A stretch of DNA of 41,353 nucleotides, from the NCBI RefSeq assembly GCF_014647515.1, contig NZ_BMPI01000046.1:1-41353 (forward strand), read 5' to 3'. The number at the start of each line of letters is the position of its first letter. Position 1 is the stretch's first letter. Below the pieces are notes generated by a model. The model ran no database searches. It was not told where the DNA came from and saw nothing but the letters and a program-made list of their open reading frames with translations. Source of the stretch: Dactylosporangium sucinum. GTDB lineage: Bacteria > Actinomycetota > Actinomycetes > Mycobacteriales > Micromonosporaceae. This document shows positions 23,524-31,815 of the stretch, one piece after another. Position numbers and translations under genes: made by a program.

Positions 23524-24624
23524 ATGAAGATCACAGACCTCCGGACCCGCGTCGTCGCCCCGCCCGAGTTCGTCTTCCAGTGGCGCGAGGACATCCCGCC
23601 GGTCCAGCTGACCATGACGGTGTTCGAGATCGAGACCGACGAGGGCATCACCGGTGTCTCGACGTCGTGGCTGCCGGCCGCGCCGAACGAGATCGCCGAG
23701 TCGGCCATGCACTTCTTCAAGCCGCTGCTCATCGGCGCCGACGCGTTCCAGCGGGAGAAGATCTGGCACGAGCTGATGGCGTTCAGCCGTTACATGATCT
23801 CCCCCAAGGCGGCCAGCAACATCGACATCGCCCTGTGGGACATCGCCGGGAAGGCCGCCGGCCGCCCCGTGTACGAGCTGCTCGGGGCGTATCGCGACCG
23901 GGTGCCGGTCTACATCACGACCGAGACCCAGAAGCATGCCGAGGACTACGCGCAGATCGCCGTCAAGTGCAAGGAGCAGGGCCTGCACGGCGTCAAGCTG
24001 CACGCGGCGGCGACGCCCGACAAGGACATCGAGGCCTGCCGGGCCACCCGGGCCGCGGTCGGCGACGACTTCACGCTCATGCTCGATGCGACGAGTGCCT
24101 ACGACTGGCACGACGCGGTCCGGGTCGGGCGCGAGATCGAGAAGCTCGGTTTCCACTGGTACGAGGACCCGATGCGCGACGACGACGTGGCCGGGTTCGT
24201 GCAGCTGTGCCAGGTGCTCGACGTGCCGGTGCTGATGGGGGAGTCGACGGCCCGCGGCCCCTGGACCTTCGCCCACTACCTGTCTCAGGGGGCCTGCGAC
24301 GGTCTCCGGGCGGTCGGCGACATCATCGGCGGCATCACCGGACTGCGCAAGATCGGCGCGCTGGCCGAGCTGCACAACCGGCGGATGGAGCCGCACTCGT
24401 ACGGCTCGACGCTGGTGCAGGCCGCGCATCTGCATTACATCCTGTCCGTCCGTAACTGCGAGTACTTCGAGCTGCCCTACCCGCGCGGACCGCTGGACTT
24501 CGGCATGAAGGACGTGATCGAGGTCGGCGCGGACGGTCACGTGCGGGCGCCCACGGCACCGGGCCTCGGCTACGAACTCGACTGGGACGTCATCGACAAT
24601 GCCACCGTCAAGCAGCTCAGCTGA
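23524..24624 (+). CDS. Enolase-superfamily acid dehydratase, mandelate-racemase (MR) subgroup
   Basis: 366 residues. Metal ligands D188 (MLDATSAYD), E214 (WYEDP) and E240 (MGES), the D266/H291 pair (AVGD and EPHSYGS) and an N-terminal capping domain place it in the MR subgroup, which includes many sugar-acid and hydroxy-acid dehydratases that give 2-oxo-3-deoxy acids. The usual KxK is KLH (158-160). WREDIPPVQLT near the N-terminus is shared in form with the paralogue at 31812-32930. The GGAGGG site is 5 nt before the ATG. First gene of a rightward operon under a candidate TetR operator. Dehydration of a 2,3-dihydroxy acid is the favoured role; the substrate is unknown. Confidence 0.83.
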   Translation: MKITDLRTRVVAPPEFVFQWREDIPPVQLTMTVFEIETDEGITGVSTSWLPAAPNEIAESAMHFFKPLLIGADAFQREKIWHELMAFSRYMISPKAASNIDIALWDIAGKAAGRPVYELLGAYRDRVPVYITTETQKHAEDYAQIAVKCKEQGLHGVKLHAAATPDKDIEACRATRAAVGDDFTLMLDATSAYDWHDAVRVGREIEKLGFHWYEDPMRDDDVAGFVQLCQVLDVPVLMGESTARGPWTFAHYLSQGACDGLRAVGDIIGGITGLRKIGALAELHNRRMEPHSYGSTLVQAAHLHYILSVRNCEYFELPYPRGPLDFGMKDVIEVGADGHVRAPTAPGLGYELDWDVIDNATVKQLS

Positions 24625-25573
24625 GACCGCGGCCGGGCGGGTGCTCGTCGTCGGCGCCGGGGCGATCGGCGGGCTCATCGCGGCCAAGCTCGCGGAGGCC
24701 CCCGGCGTCACGGTGCTGCTCGCCGCCCGGCAGCCGATCGAGCGCTTCACCTTCACCCCGCTCGGCGGCGAGCCGGCCGAACCGGACGTGGCGGTGCTGC
24801 GCGATCCGAGCGAGCTGTCCGGTCCACCAGGTCCACCGGGGCTGTCGTGGGTGGTCGTGGCGACCAAGACCTACGACGTCGGCGGTGTCGGGCGATGGCT
24901 CGGCCGGCCGGCGGTGGCCGGCGCGACGGTCGTGGTGGCCCAGAACGGGGTCGGCCACCAGGAGCGGCTGGCGCCGTTCGTCGATCCGGGCCGGGTCGTC
25001 CCGGCGCTCGTCACCTACGGTGCCGGCCGCCCCGGGCCGGGCCGGGTGGTGCACACCCTCGACGGCATGGTCCGGGTGCCGGCCGGCACCGGTGGCGAAG
25101 GGTTCGCCGCGCTGGCCGCGCCCACCTCGCTCAACGTCGAGGTCGTCACCGACTTTGCCACCGCACAGTGGACCAAGCTCGCCTACAACCTGGTCGGCAA
25201 CTCGATCTCCACCATCACCGACCTGCCGGTCCGCGAGATCGGCCGCCGCCCGGAACTGCGACGCATCGGCACCGCCCTGGTGGACGAGGCCCGCAAGGTC
25301 GCCGCCACGCAGCTGGCAACGCTGCCGGCCGACCTCGCCGAGCGGATGCTGGACGAGTTCGCCGCCTATCCGGACACGGTGCGGTCGTCGATGTGGCAGG
25401 ACCGGCAGGCCGGGCGACCGCTCGAACACGATGCGATCAGCGGTGCGGTGGTGCGGGTTGCACGGTCCCATAATATAGACGCACCCTTTTCGCAAATGGC
25501 AACCGACCTGCTGGAGACGCTGTCTCCGGTGCGGGCGCCGGCGTCGTCGGTGCCCCGCACTGCATTCACGTAG
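24599..25573 (+). CDS. Ketopantoate reductase (PanE/ApbA)-like dehydrogenase
   Basis: About 324 residues. The N-terminal Rossmann fold starts at VLVVGAGAIGG, followed by VATKTYDV, AQNGVGHQE and the catalytic-lysine helix segment WTKLAYNLVGNSIS; the C-terminal helical part contains SSMWQDRQAGRPLEHDAISG, the PanE substrate-binding pattern. It reduces a 2-oxo acid with NAD(P)H, or runs in reverse. Its catabolic operon makes pantothenate synthesis unlikely. The ATG at 24599 overlaps the dehydratase by 26 nt and lacks a clear ribosome binding site; a GTG at 24641 would start directly at the nucleotide-binding motif. A short AT-rich codon run occurs near 25468-25500. Confidence 0.82.
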   Translation: MPPSSSSAETAAGRVLVVGAGAIGGLIAAKLAEAPGVTVLLAARQPIERFTFTPLGGEPAEPDVAVLRDPSELSGPPGPPGLSWVVVATKTYDVGGVGRWLGRPAVAGATVVVAQNGVGHQERLAPFVDPGRVVPALVTYGAGRPGPGRVVHTLDGMVRVPAGTGGEGFAALAAPTSLNVEVVTDFATAQWTKLAYNLVGNSISTITDLPVREIGRRPELRRIGTALVDEARKVAATQLATLPADLAERMLDEFAAYPDTVRSSMWQDRQAGRPLEHDAISGAVVRVARSHNIDAPFSQMATDLLETLSPVRAPASSVPRTAFT

Positions 25574-25581
25574 GAGATCAG

Positions 25582-26217
25582 ATGCCCGGTCCCACCGAGG
25601 TTCAGCAGGCACGTCGGGACAACGGTCCGCTCACCGACCGTGGTGCGACGCGCAAGCGGGCGCTCCTGGACGCGGCCCGTCGGGTCTTCGAGCGCAAGGG
25701 ATTCATCGAGACTCGCGTGACCGACGTGGTCAAGGAGGCGCAGGTCTCGCACGGTACCTTCTATACCTACTTCGACACCAAGGAAGCCATCTTCTCGGCG
25801 GTCGCGCACGACATGGTCGACGCGATGCTGGCGGCGATGTCGACGCCGATCCCCACGACCGGCTTCGACGAACGCATCCACGACCTCGTGCGCCGCTTCG
25901 TGCAGGCCTACCGGCCGCACGCCACGATGATCGGCCTGATCGAACAGGTGGGCACATTCTCGCCGGAGATGCGCGAGCTGCGCCTCGACATCAGGGACAC
26001 GTTCGTCAAGCGCACGAAGCGGGGCATCCAGCGGCTGCGCGCCGGCGGCGTGCTCACCGATCCTGACATGGATGTCGAGTACACCGCCGAGGTGCTCGGC
26101 GCGATGCTCGAGTACACCTGCTACCTGTGGTTCTGCCTCGACAAGAACTTCGACGAGGACCGGCTTGTCGACACGCTGGCCTTCGTCTGGCGCAAGACCC
26201 TGCGTGCCGCTCGCTGA
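25582..26217 (+). CDS. TetR-family regulator (TetR-1)
   Basis: 211 residues. The helix-turn-helix VTDVVKEAQVSHGTFYTYF with the following DTKEAIF is a textbook TetR DNA-binding domain at about residues 45-70, after a basic N-terminal tail; the remainder is an all-helical ligand domain. The AGGAGA site lies 4 nt before the ATG. It is third in the operon that begins with the dehydratase, 8 nt after the PanE-like gene. Since that operon carries a TTGACA-N4-TGTCAA palindrome, TetR-1 is the best candidate to bind all four such sites, with feedback on its own gene. The ligand is probably a pathway acid or its CoA ester. Confidence 0.9.
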   Translation: MPGPTEVQQARRDNGPLTDRGATRKRALLDAARRVFERKGFIETRVTDVVKEAQVSHGTFYTYFDTKEAIFSAVAHDMVDAMLAAMSTPIPTTGFDERIHDLVRRFVQAYRPHATMIGLIEQVGTFSPEMRELRLDIRDTFVKRTKRGIQRLRAGGVLTDPDMDVEYTAEVLGAMLEYTCYLWFCLDKNFDEDRLVDTLAFVWRKTLRAAR

Positions 26218-26528
26218 CCCCCGCAGCACGACCCCGATAGTTCCATGCCCTCTGCGTCGGTCACGGCCGTACGCGAGCCCCTTTGCGCGCAAGTGCAATC
26301 GAATGTCCGCAGTGGACAGTCACGGCCCGTGGCGATGGCGCGGTGCGCCCGTCTCCCGGCCGGAGCGCCCTTGACAGCTCCCGTGACGGCGGCCACTCTT
26401 GACATGCATGTCAACAACTGATTGCGCTGCTGTTTCGGGGGACCGCTGACGTTCCGATCGACGACCTCAGGCGGTTTGTTGGTCTTATACCGCACACCCG
26501 CCCTCGCCGGCGGACCAAAGGAGCACAG
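26218..26528. other. Intergenic region (311 bp) upstream of the second importer
   Basis: No gene is supported. It contains the perfect B2 palindrome (26399-26414), a TTGACA at 26371-26376 with a poor -10 (CACTCT) 17 nt later, and a TTATAC at 26485-26490 without a good -35. It separates TetR-1 from the importer operon and probably holds that operon's promoter. Confidence 0.6.
26399..26414. promoter_or_regulatory. Candidate TetR-1 operator, site B2 (perfect palindrome)
   Basis: TTGACATGCATGTCAA is completely self-complementary over 16 bp. It lies 115 bp upstream of the importer's solute-binding-protein start. It is the best-formed member of the B-site set together with B4. Confidence 0.65.
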
Positions 26529-28148
26529 ATGTCGAACCTCAGGCGGATCGCGGTCACCGGCCGCTCCTCCCGCCCCCGATATGGCAGACTCACCGCCGTC
26601 GTCGGCGCCCTGGCGCTGAGCCTGGTCGCCGCCTGCAGCGGCCCCGCCGTTCCCAGTGCCGACGGCAGCGCGGAGGTTCCCGCGTCCGCCACCAACCAGA
26701 CGTTGACCGTCGGCGTCGCCACCCTGCAACAGCAGTACGCCGACCCGGTGCTGGCCAATGAGGGTGGCAACACCTATCCGATCAAGTGGTCGGTCGGCGA
26801 GCCCCTCGTCCGCCAGGAGCTCGACATGCGCCAGGTTCCCGCCCTGGCCACCGAGTGGTCGGTCAGCGCGGACGACCTCACCTGGGACGTCAAGCTCCGC
26901 CAGGGCGTGAAGATGCACGACGGCTCGACCTTCACGGCCAAGGACGTGCAGACCTCGATCAACCGGGTGAAGGACGCCGCCTTCACGTCGTACGCCGCCT
27001 ACGTCAAGAAGATCGCGTCGGTCGAGATCGTGAACGACTACGAGATCAAGATCAAGACGACGGTGCCGTACGCGAACCTCGTCTTCGACACCCCGGCCCC
27101 GGTGGCCACCGACTACTACAACCGGGTCGGCGAGACCGAGTTCCGCAAGAAGCCGGTCGCGGCCGGCCCGTGGAAGTTCGACTCCCAGGTCTTCAACGAC
27201 TCGATGACCCTGACCCGGTTCGACGACTTCTGGGACAAGGACCGGGTCGCGAACTTCTCCAAGCTCGTCCTCAAGATCATTCCGGACGAGAGCAGCCGGC
27301 TGTCCGGCATCCAGACCGGGCAGCTCGACATCGCGCAAGGCCTCACCCCCAACAGCGCGGCCCAGCTGCAGGGCAGCCCGACGATCAAGCTGGTGACCTC
27401 GAAGCAGGCCAGCGTGGCCAACGTGTTCTTCGTCGACAACTGGTTCGACGCCGACTCGAAGCTCAAGGACGCCAACGTCCGCAAGGCGCTCATGCTGGCC
27501 ATCGACCGCAAGGCGATCGCCGACTCGCTGTACCGCGGCTTCGGCACGGTGACCGTCAACGCGACGCTGCCGGTGACACTGGGCAACGACGCCTCGCTGC
27601 AGGCCTGGCCGTACGACCCGAACCAGGCCAAGCAGCTGCTCGCCGCGGCCGGTGCCGGCAACCTCTCCTTCACGCTGCACCTCTACAACCAGACAACCGC
27701 CATCGCCGACGTGCAGAAGTTCGCCGAGGCCGTGATCGGATACTGGAAGGAGGTCGGCGTCAACGTGACCATGGACGCGATGGACCCCGCCACGTATCTC
27801 GACAAGGCGGTGAAGCACCAGCTGACCGGCGCCGTCATCCTGGGCACCCCCGGGCTTCTGATCTCCGACCCCGAGAAGCTGTCCATCTTCTACACGTCGA
27901 CCGGCGGTTACTCGTCGGTGAAGAACGCCGAGCTCGACGGGATGTTCGCCCGGTTGAGCTCGACCGTGAAGCGCGACGACCAGGCCAAGATCGCCGGCGA
28001 GATCAGCCGGAAGCTCCACGAGACGCTCTACGGGCTCCCGGTCGTGTCGCTCGACGCCGTCTACGCCGTCGGCCCGAAGGTCGCGGCGTGGAAGCTCATG
28101 GAAGGCAACCCCTACCCGGGGCCGTTCTGGTACCTCGACGCGAAGTAG
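26529..28148 (+). CDS. Extracellular solute-binding lipoprotein, family 5 (second importer)
   Basis: 539 residues. A basic N-terminus and a hydrophobic stretch lead to the lipobox SLVAAC with lipidated Cys36. LTWDVKLRQGVKMHDGSTFTAKDV read in parts, KPVAAGPWKFDS and NVRKALMLAIDRKAIADSLY are family-5 landmarks. It is distinct in sequence from the protein at 13913-15517. The AAAGGAG site lies 5 nt before the ATG. It leads the importer operon that ends in a dehydratase and an enoyl-CoA hydratase, so its ligand is probably the acid or conjugate degraded by Block 2 rather than a peptide; that is inference. Confidence 0.92.
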   Translation: MSNLRRIAVTGRSSRPRYGRLTAVVGALALSLVAACSGPAVPSADGSAEVPASATNQTLTVGVATLQQQYADPVLANEGGNTYPIKWSVGEPLVRQELDMRQVPALATEWSVSADDLTWDVKLRQGVKMHDGSTFTAKDVQTSINRVKDAAFTSYAAYVKKIASVEIVNDYEIKIKTTVPYANLVFDTPAPVATDYYNRVGETEFRKKPVAAGPWKFDSQVFNDSMTLTRFDDFWDKDRVANFSKLVLKIIPDESSRLSGIQTGQLDIAQGLTPNSAAQLQGSPTIKLVTSKQASVANVFFVDNWFDADSKLKDANVRKALMLAIDRKAIADSLYRGFGTVTVNATLPVTLGNDASLQAWPYDPNQAKQLLAAAGAGNLSFTLHLYNQTTAIADVQKFAEAVIGYWKEVGVNVTMDAMDPATYLDKAVKHQLTGAVILGTPGLLISDPEKLSIFYTSTGGYSSVKNAELDGMFARLSSTVKRDDQAKIAGEISRKLHETLYGLPVVSLDAVYAVGPKVAAWKLMEGNPYPGPFWYLDAK

Positions 28149-28221
28149 ATCGGGCGAGTGGCCCGGACCCGACGGGGCCGGGCCACCCACCACCGTCGTT
28201 CAACCCCTCCCTGGAGAGGCA

Positions 28222-29184
28222 ATGACCAGATACACGCTCAGTCGACTGCTGCAGGGCCTGGTCGCGATGTGGGTCATCGTCACCATCGTGTTCTTCCTGG
28301 CCCGGCTCGGCGGTGACGCCGCCGCGCTGCTGGCCCCCGCCGACGCGACCCCGGAGCAGATCGCGGCGATCCGGGTCAGCTACGGCTTCGACCAGCCGCT
28401 CTACCTGCAGTACGTCGACTACCTGCGGGGTATCGCCACGCTCGACTTCGGTCAGAGCGTGAGCTATCGCCAGCCGGTGGCCGACCTGGTCGTCCCAGCC
28501 ATGGTGAACACCGCCCGGCTGGCCCTGGCCGCCTTCGCCATCGCGCTGGTGCTCGGGGTCACCTTCGGCGCGATCGCCGGGGTGCGCGCCGGCACCCGCT
28601 ACGACCAGGCGGTGCGCGGGCTGAGCGTGCTCGGCCAGTCGGTGCCGCCGTTCTGGCTGGGCATGCTGCTGGTGCTGCTGTTCTCCATCAACCTCGGCTG
28701 GTTGCCGGCCTTCGGTTCGGAGGGCTTCACCAGCCTGATCCTGCCCGCCTGCGCGCTGGCGGCCTTCCCGCTGGCGTCGATCGCCAGGCTGACCCGGTCG
28801 TCGGTGCTGGAGATCGTCGCCCGCGATCAGACGTTGTTCGAGCGCTCCAAGGGCGTCGGACCGGCCACGCTCATGTCGCACATACTGCGCAACGCCTCGC
28901 TGCCGGTCGTGACCCTGGCCGGTATCCAGCTCGGCGCGATGTTCTCCGGCACGATCGTCGTCGAGAACCTCTTCGCCTGGCCCGGCGTCGGGCAGCTGGC
29001 CATCCAGGGCATCCAGGCCCGCGACTTCGCGCTGATCCAGGGGATCGTCGTGGTGAACACGTTCGTGTTCGTGGCGCTGCTGTTCGTGGTCGACCTGTCG
29101 TACGGCTGGCTCGATCCGCGGGTCCGGGCCATCAAGACGGCGGTCAAGTCGAGAGTGGAAGCAACCGTGGAGGCGGCCGCATGA
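28222..29184 (+). CDS. ABC importer permease, DppB-like (second importer)
   Basis: 320 residues. It has an N-terminal membrane helix (LLQGLVAMWVIVTIVFFLARL), the DppB loop DFGQSVSYRQPV, several more membrane segments and the coupling motif LFERSKGVGPATLMSHILRNASL. GGAGAGG lies just before the ATG. It overlaps the next permease gene by 4 nt (ATGA). Confidence 0.93.
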   Translation: MTRYTLSRLLQGLVAMWVIVTIVFFLARLGGDAAALLAPADATPEQIAAIRVSYGFDQPLYLQYVDYLRGIATLDFGQSVSYRQPVADLVVPAMVNTARLALAAFAIALVLGVTFGAIAGVRAGTRYDQAVRGLSVLGQSVPPFWLGMLLVLLFSINLGWLPAFGSEGFTSLILPACALAAFPLASIARLTRSSVLEIVARDQTLFERSKGVGPATLMSHILRNASLPVVTLAGIQLGAMFSGTIVVENLFAWPGVGQLAIQGIQARDFALIQGIVVVNTFVFVALLFVVDLSYGWLDPRVRAIKTAVKSRVEATVEAAA

Positions 29185-30059
29185 GCAGCGCAGTGGCATC
29201 CACGCCGCGGATCCGGCCCTTCCTTCGGCTGCGCCGCAGGCCGGGTCGCCGGCCGTGGTTCAGCGGCACGGTGATGGCGATCTTCGCCTTCTGCGGTCTC
29301 TTCGGCAGCGTCGTCGCGCCGCACGACCCGGACAAGGTGAACCTCAGCCAGTCGCTCAAGCCCCCGGTCTTCGCCGGCGGCACCGCCACCTACCTGCTCG
29401 GCACCGACCAGCTCGGGCGCGACGTGCTGAGCCGGCTGCTGACCGGCGCCCAGGTGTCCTTCCTCGTCGCCGCCGGCGCGGTGCTCATCGGGGGCGCGAT
29501 CGGGATGCTCGTCGCCCTGCTGGCCGGCTACACCGGCGGCCGGCTCGACGCGGTCCTGACCCGCGTCGCCGACGCGTCGATGGCATTCCCCGTGGTGCTG
29601 CTGGCCATCGTCATCGTGGCCATCTACGGCAAGGGCGTCACGGTCGTGATCGCGGTGCTCGTGGTGGCTGCCTGGCCGCAGTACGCGCGGGTGCTGCGCA
29701 GCGAGGTGATCCGGATCCGCACCCAGGAGTTCGTCACCATGTCCAGGGTCATGGGCGGCGGCCGGTTCTGGGCCATCACCCGACACGTCGTGCCCAACAC
29801 CATCCCGACGCTGCTCGTGCTGGCCACGCTCCAGATCGGCCTGGCCATCATCGCGGAGGGCTCGCTGAGCTTCCTCGGCATCGGCGTCCCGCCACCCGCG
29901 GCGTCCTGGGGCAACATGCTCGCCGACGGCCGCAACTTCCTGGCCACGGCGTGGTGGCTCCCGGTCGTCCCCGGCGTGGCACTCAGCCTGACCGTGCTCG
30001 CCGCCAACCTGTTCGGCGACTGGCTGCGCCAGGCGCTCGACCCCGCGACGAGGCGATAG
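29181..30059 (+). CDS. ABC importer permease, DppC-like (second importer)
   Basis: 292 residues. After an Arg-rich cytosolic tail comes the first membrane helix (GTVMAIFAFCGLFGSVVA), the family motif LLGTDQLGRDVLSRLLTGAQVSF and the coupling region MSRVMGGGRFWAITRHVVPNT. It pairs with the DppB-like protein in the channel. The next gene starts 2 nt after its stop. Confidence 0.93.
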   Translation: MSSAVASTPRIRPFLRLRRRPGRRPWFSGTVMAIFAFCGLFGSVVAPHDPDKVNLSQSLKPPVFAGGTATYLLGTDQLGRDVLSRLLTGAQVSFLVAAGAVLIGGAIGMLVALLAGYTGGRLDAVLTRVADASMAFPVVLLAIVIVAIYGKGVTVVIAVLVVAAWPQYARVLRSEVIRIRTQEFVTMSRVMGGGRFWAITRHVVPNTIPTLLVLATLQIGLAIIAEGSLSFLGIGVPPPAASWGNMLADGRNFLATAWWLPVVPGVALSLTVLAANLFGDWLRQALDPATRR

Positions 30060-30061
30060 GC

Positions 30062-31015
30062 ATGCTCGAGATCTCCAACCTCACGACCCACTACTTCCAG
30101 GGCGGCCAGGTCGCCACGGCCGTCCGCGGCGCCTCCCTCACGCTGAAGAAGGGCCTGGCGACGGCCATCGTCGGCGAGTCCGGCAGCGGGAAGAGCACGG
30201 TGGCGATGAGCGTGATGCGGATGATCCGCCCGCCGATCGGCGACATCGCCGAGGGCACGATCCGGGTCAACGGCACCGACGTGACCGCGGCGTCGCCCAA
30301 GCAGATGCGCGAGATCCTGCGCACGTCGATCGGTTTCGTGCCGCAGGATCCGACGACGGCGCTCGACCCCCTCTACACGATCAGATCGCAGATCGTCGAG
30401 GCGATGCCGCACGTCGAGCGGAACAAGCGCACCGAGACCATCGTCGAGCTGCTGACCTCGCTCGGTATCGCGGACGCCCGGGACCGGCTGCGGGAGCATC
30501 CGCACCAGTTCTCCGGCGGCATGCGGCAGCGGGTCGCGATCGCCATCGCGCTGGCCAAGGAGCCCGACCTGCTCATCGCCGACGAGCCGACCACCGCGCT
30601 GGACGTGACCACGCAGATCGGCATCCTGCGGCTGCTCGACCGGCTGCGGCGCGAGCGCCACCTCACCACGATGTTCATCACCCACGACATCCGGGTCGCC
30701 CGCCTGGTGTGCCAGGACGTGGCCGTCATGTACGGCGGGGTGGTGGTCGAGAGCGGCCCGCTGAGCGCGGTCGTCGACGCGCCGTCGCACCCCTACACCC
30801 GGGCGCTGCTCGACGCGAGCTCGCTCGACGTCGGCCCGCGGCAGCGGCTCCGGGCCATCTCGGGCAGCCCGCCGACGCTGCTCGCGATGCCGCCCGGCTG
30901 CCCGTTCGCGCCGCGGTGCCCGAACGCGACGGCCATCTGCCACCGCGAGATGCCGGCCACCACCGGCAAGGCCGACGGCAGCTCCTTCGCCTGCTGGAAC
31001 CCGGTGGCGTCATGA
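30062..31015 (+). CDS. ABC importer ATPase, DppD-like (second importer)
   Basis: About 317 residues. Walker A GESGSGKST at 38-46, Q-loop VPQDPTTALDP, signature FSGGMRQRVAIAIAL, Walker B LLIADEPTTALD and H-loop FITHDIRVA are intact. The C-terminal extension with CPFAPRCPNATAICHRE is present. It overlaps the second ATPase gene by 4 nt (ATGA). I start at the ATG at 30062, the first codon giving the standard MLEISNL N-terminus. Confidence 0.93.
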   Translation: MLEISNLTTHYFQGGQVATAVRGASLTLKKGLATAIVGESGSGKSTVAMSVMRMIRPPIGDIAEGTIRVNGTDVTAASPKQMREILRTSIGFVPQDPTTALDPLYTIRSQIVEAMPHVERNKRTETIVELLTSLGIADARDRLREHPHQFSGGMRQRVAIAIALAKEPDLLIADEPTTALDVTTQIGILRLLDRLRRERHLTTMFITHDIRVARLVCQDVAVMYGGVVVESGPLSAVVDAPSHPYTRALLDASSLDVGPRQRLRAISGSPPTLLAMPPGCPFAPRCPNATAICHREMPATTGKADGSSFACWNPVAS

Positions 31016-31815
31016 GCGGGTACATCCTGGAAGCGGTCAACGTCAGCAAGACCTTCCACGGCCGGCGCGGCGAGACGACCCGGGCGCTGACCGGCGTGGA
31101 CTTCGGCGTGGCGGCGGGGGAGATGGTCGGCCTCGTCGGCGAGTCCGGCAGCGGCAAGACCACGCTGACGCGGATCCTGCTCGGCATCGAGCAGCCGACG
31201 AGCGGGACGGTCCGCTTCCGCGGCACCCCGCGGGACCGGTTCACCGCCGAGCATCGCCGCGACTACTTCAACTCGGTCTCGGCCGTCTTCCAGAACCCGT
31301 ACAGCTCCCTGAATCCGCGCCGCCGTCTGTGGGACATCATCACCGAGCGGCGGTCGATCGAGCGGCGTGCCCCGAAGGCCGAGCGCCGGGCCCGGGCGAT
31401 CGAGCTGCTGGAGCTGGTGTCGCTGCCGGCCGAGTTCGCCGACCGGTTCCCGCATCAGCTCTCCGGCGGTCAGCGCCAGCGCGTCGCCATCGCCCGCGGC
31501 CTGTGCGAGGACCCCGACGTCATCGTGCTCGACGAGCCGATGTCCGCACTGGACGTCTCGGTCAGCGCCCAGATCGCCAACCTGCTGCTCGATCTGCAGG
31601 AGAAGTTCTCCATCGGTTACATCTTCGTGGCCCACGACATGCACATGGTGCGGCACCTGTGCCACCGGGTGGCCGTGCTGCTGAAGGGGCAGATCGTCGA
31701 GCACGGCGCCGTCGCCGACGTCCTCGGCGACCCCCGGCACGAGTACACCCGCAGGCTCGTCGCGGCTTCGGAGCTGCGTTCGCTGGAACCGGAAGAAGAG
31801 AGGGTTCGTCCGTGA
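31012..31815 (+). CDS. ABC importer ATPase, DppF-like, short form (second importer)
   Basis: About 267 residues. Walker A GESGSGKTT at 43-51, Q-loop VFQNPYSSLNP, signature LSGGQRQRVAIARGL, Walker B VIVLDEPMSALD and H-loop FVAHDMHMV are complete. Unlike its counterparts in this window it stops soon after the nucleotide-binding domain (EYTRRLVAASELRSLEPEEE) and lacks the cysteine-containing C-terminal extension. Its stop overlaps the following dehydratase's GTG by 4 nt, a tight link between transporter and enzyme. Confidence 0.92.
   Translation: MSGYILEAVNVSKTFHGRRGETTRALTGVDFGVAAGEMVGLVGESGSGKTTLTRILLGIEQPTSGTVRFRGTPRDRFTAEHRRDYFNSVSAVFQNPYSSLNPRRRLWDIITERRSIERRAPKAERRARAIELLELVSLPAEFADRFPHQLSGGQRQRVAIARGLCEDPDVIVLDEPMSALDVSVSAQIANLLLDLQEKFSIGYIFVAHDMHMVRHLCHRVAVLLKGQIVEHGAVADVLGDPRHEYTRRLVAASELRSLEPEEERVRP

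Noticed and set aside
24822..24840. Tandem GGTCCACCAGGTCCACC repeat
   Set aside because: It encodes Gly-Pro-Pro twice within the PanE-like protein; a short coincidental codon repeat with no further copies.
26121..28193. A 690-codon open frame on the minus strand
   Set aside because: Antisense to TetR-1's end and the solute-binding lipoprotein, which has a clear lipobox and family motifs.
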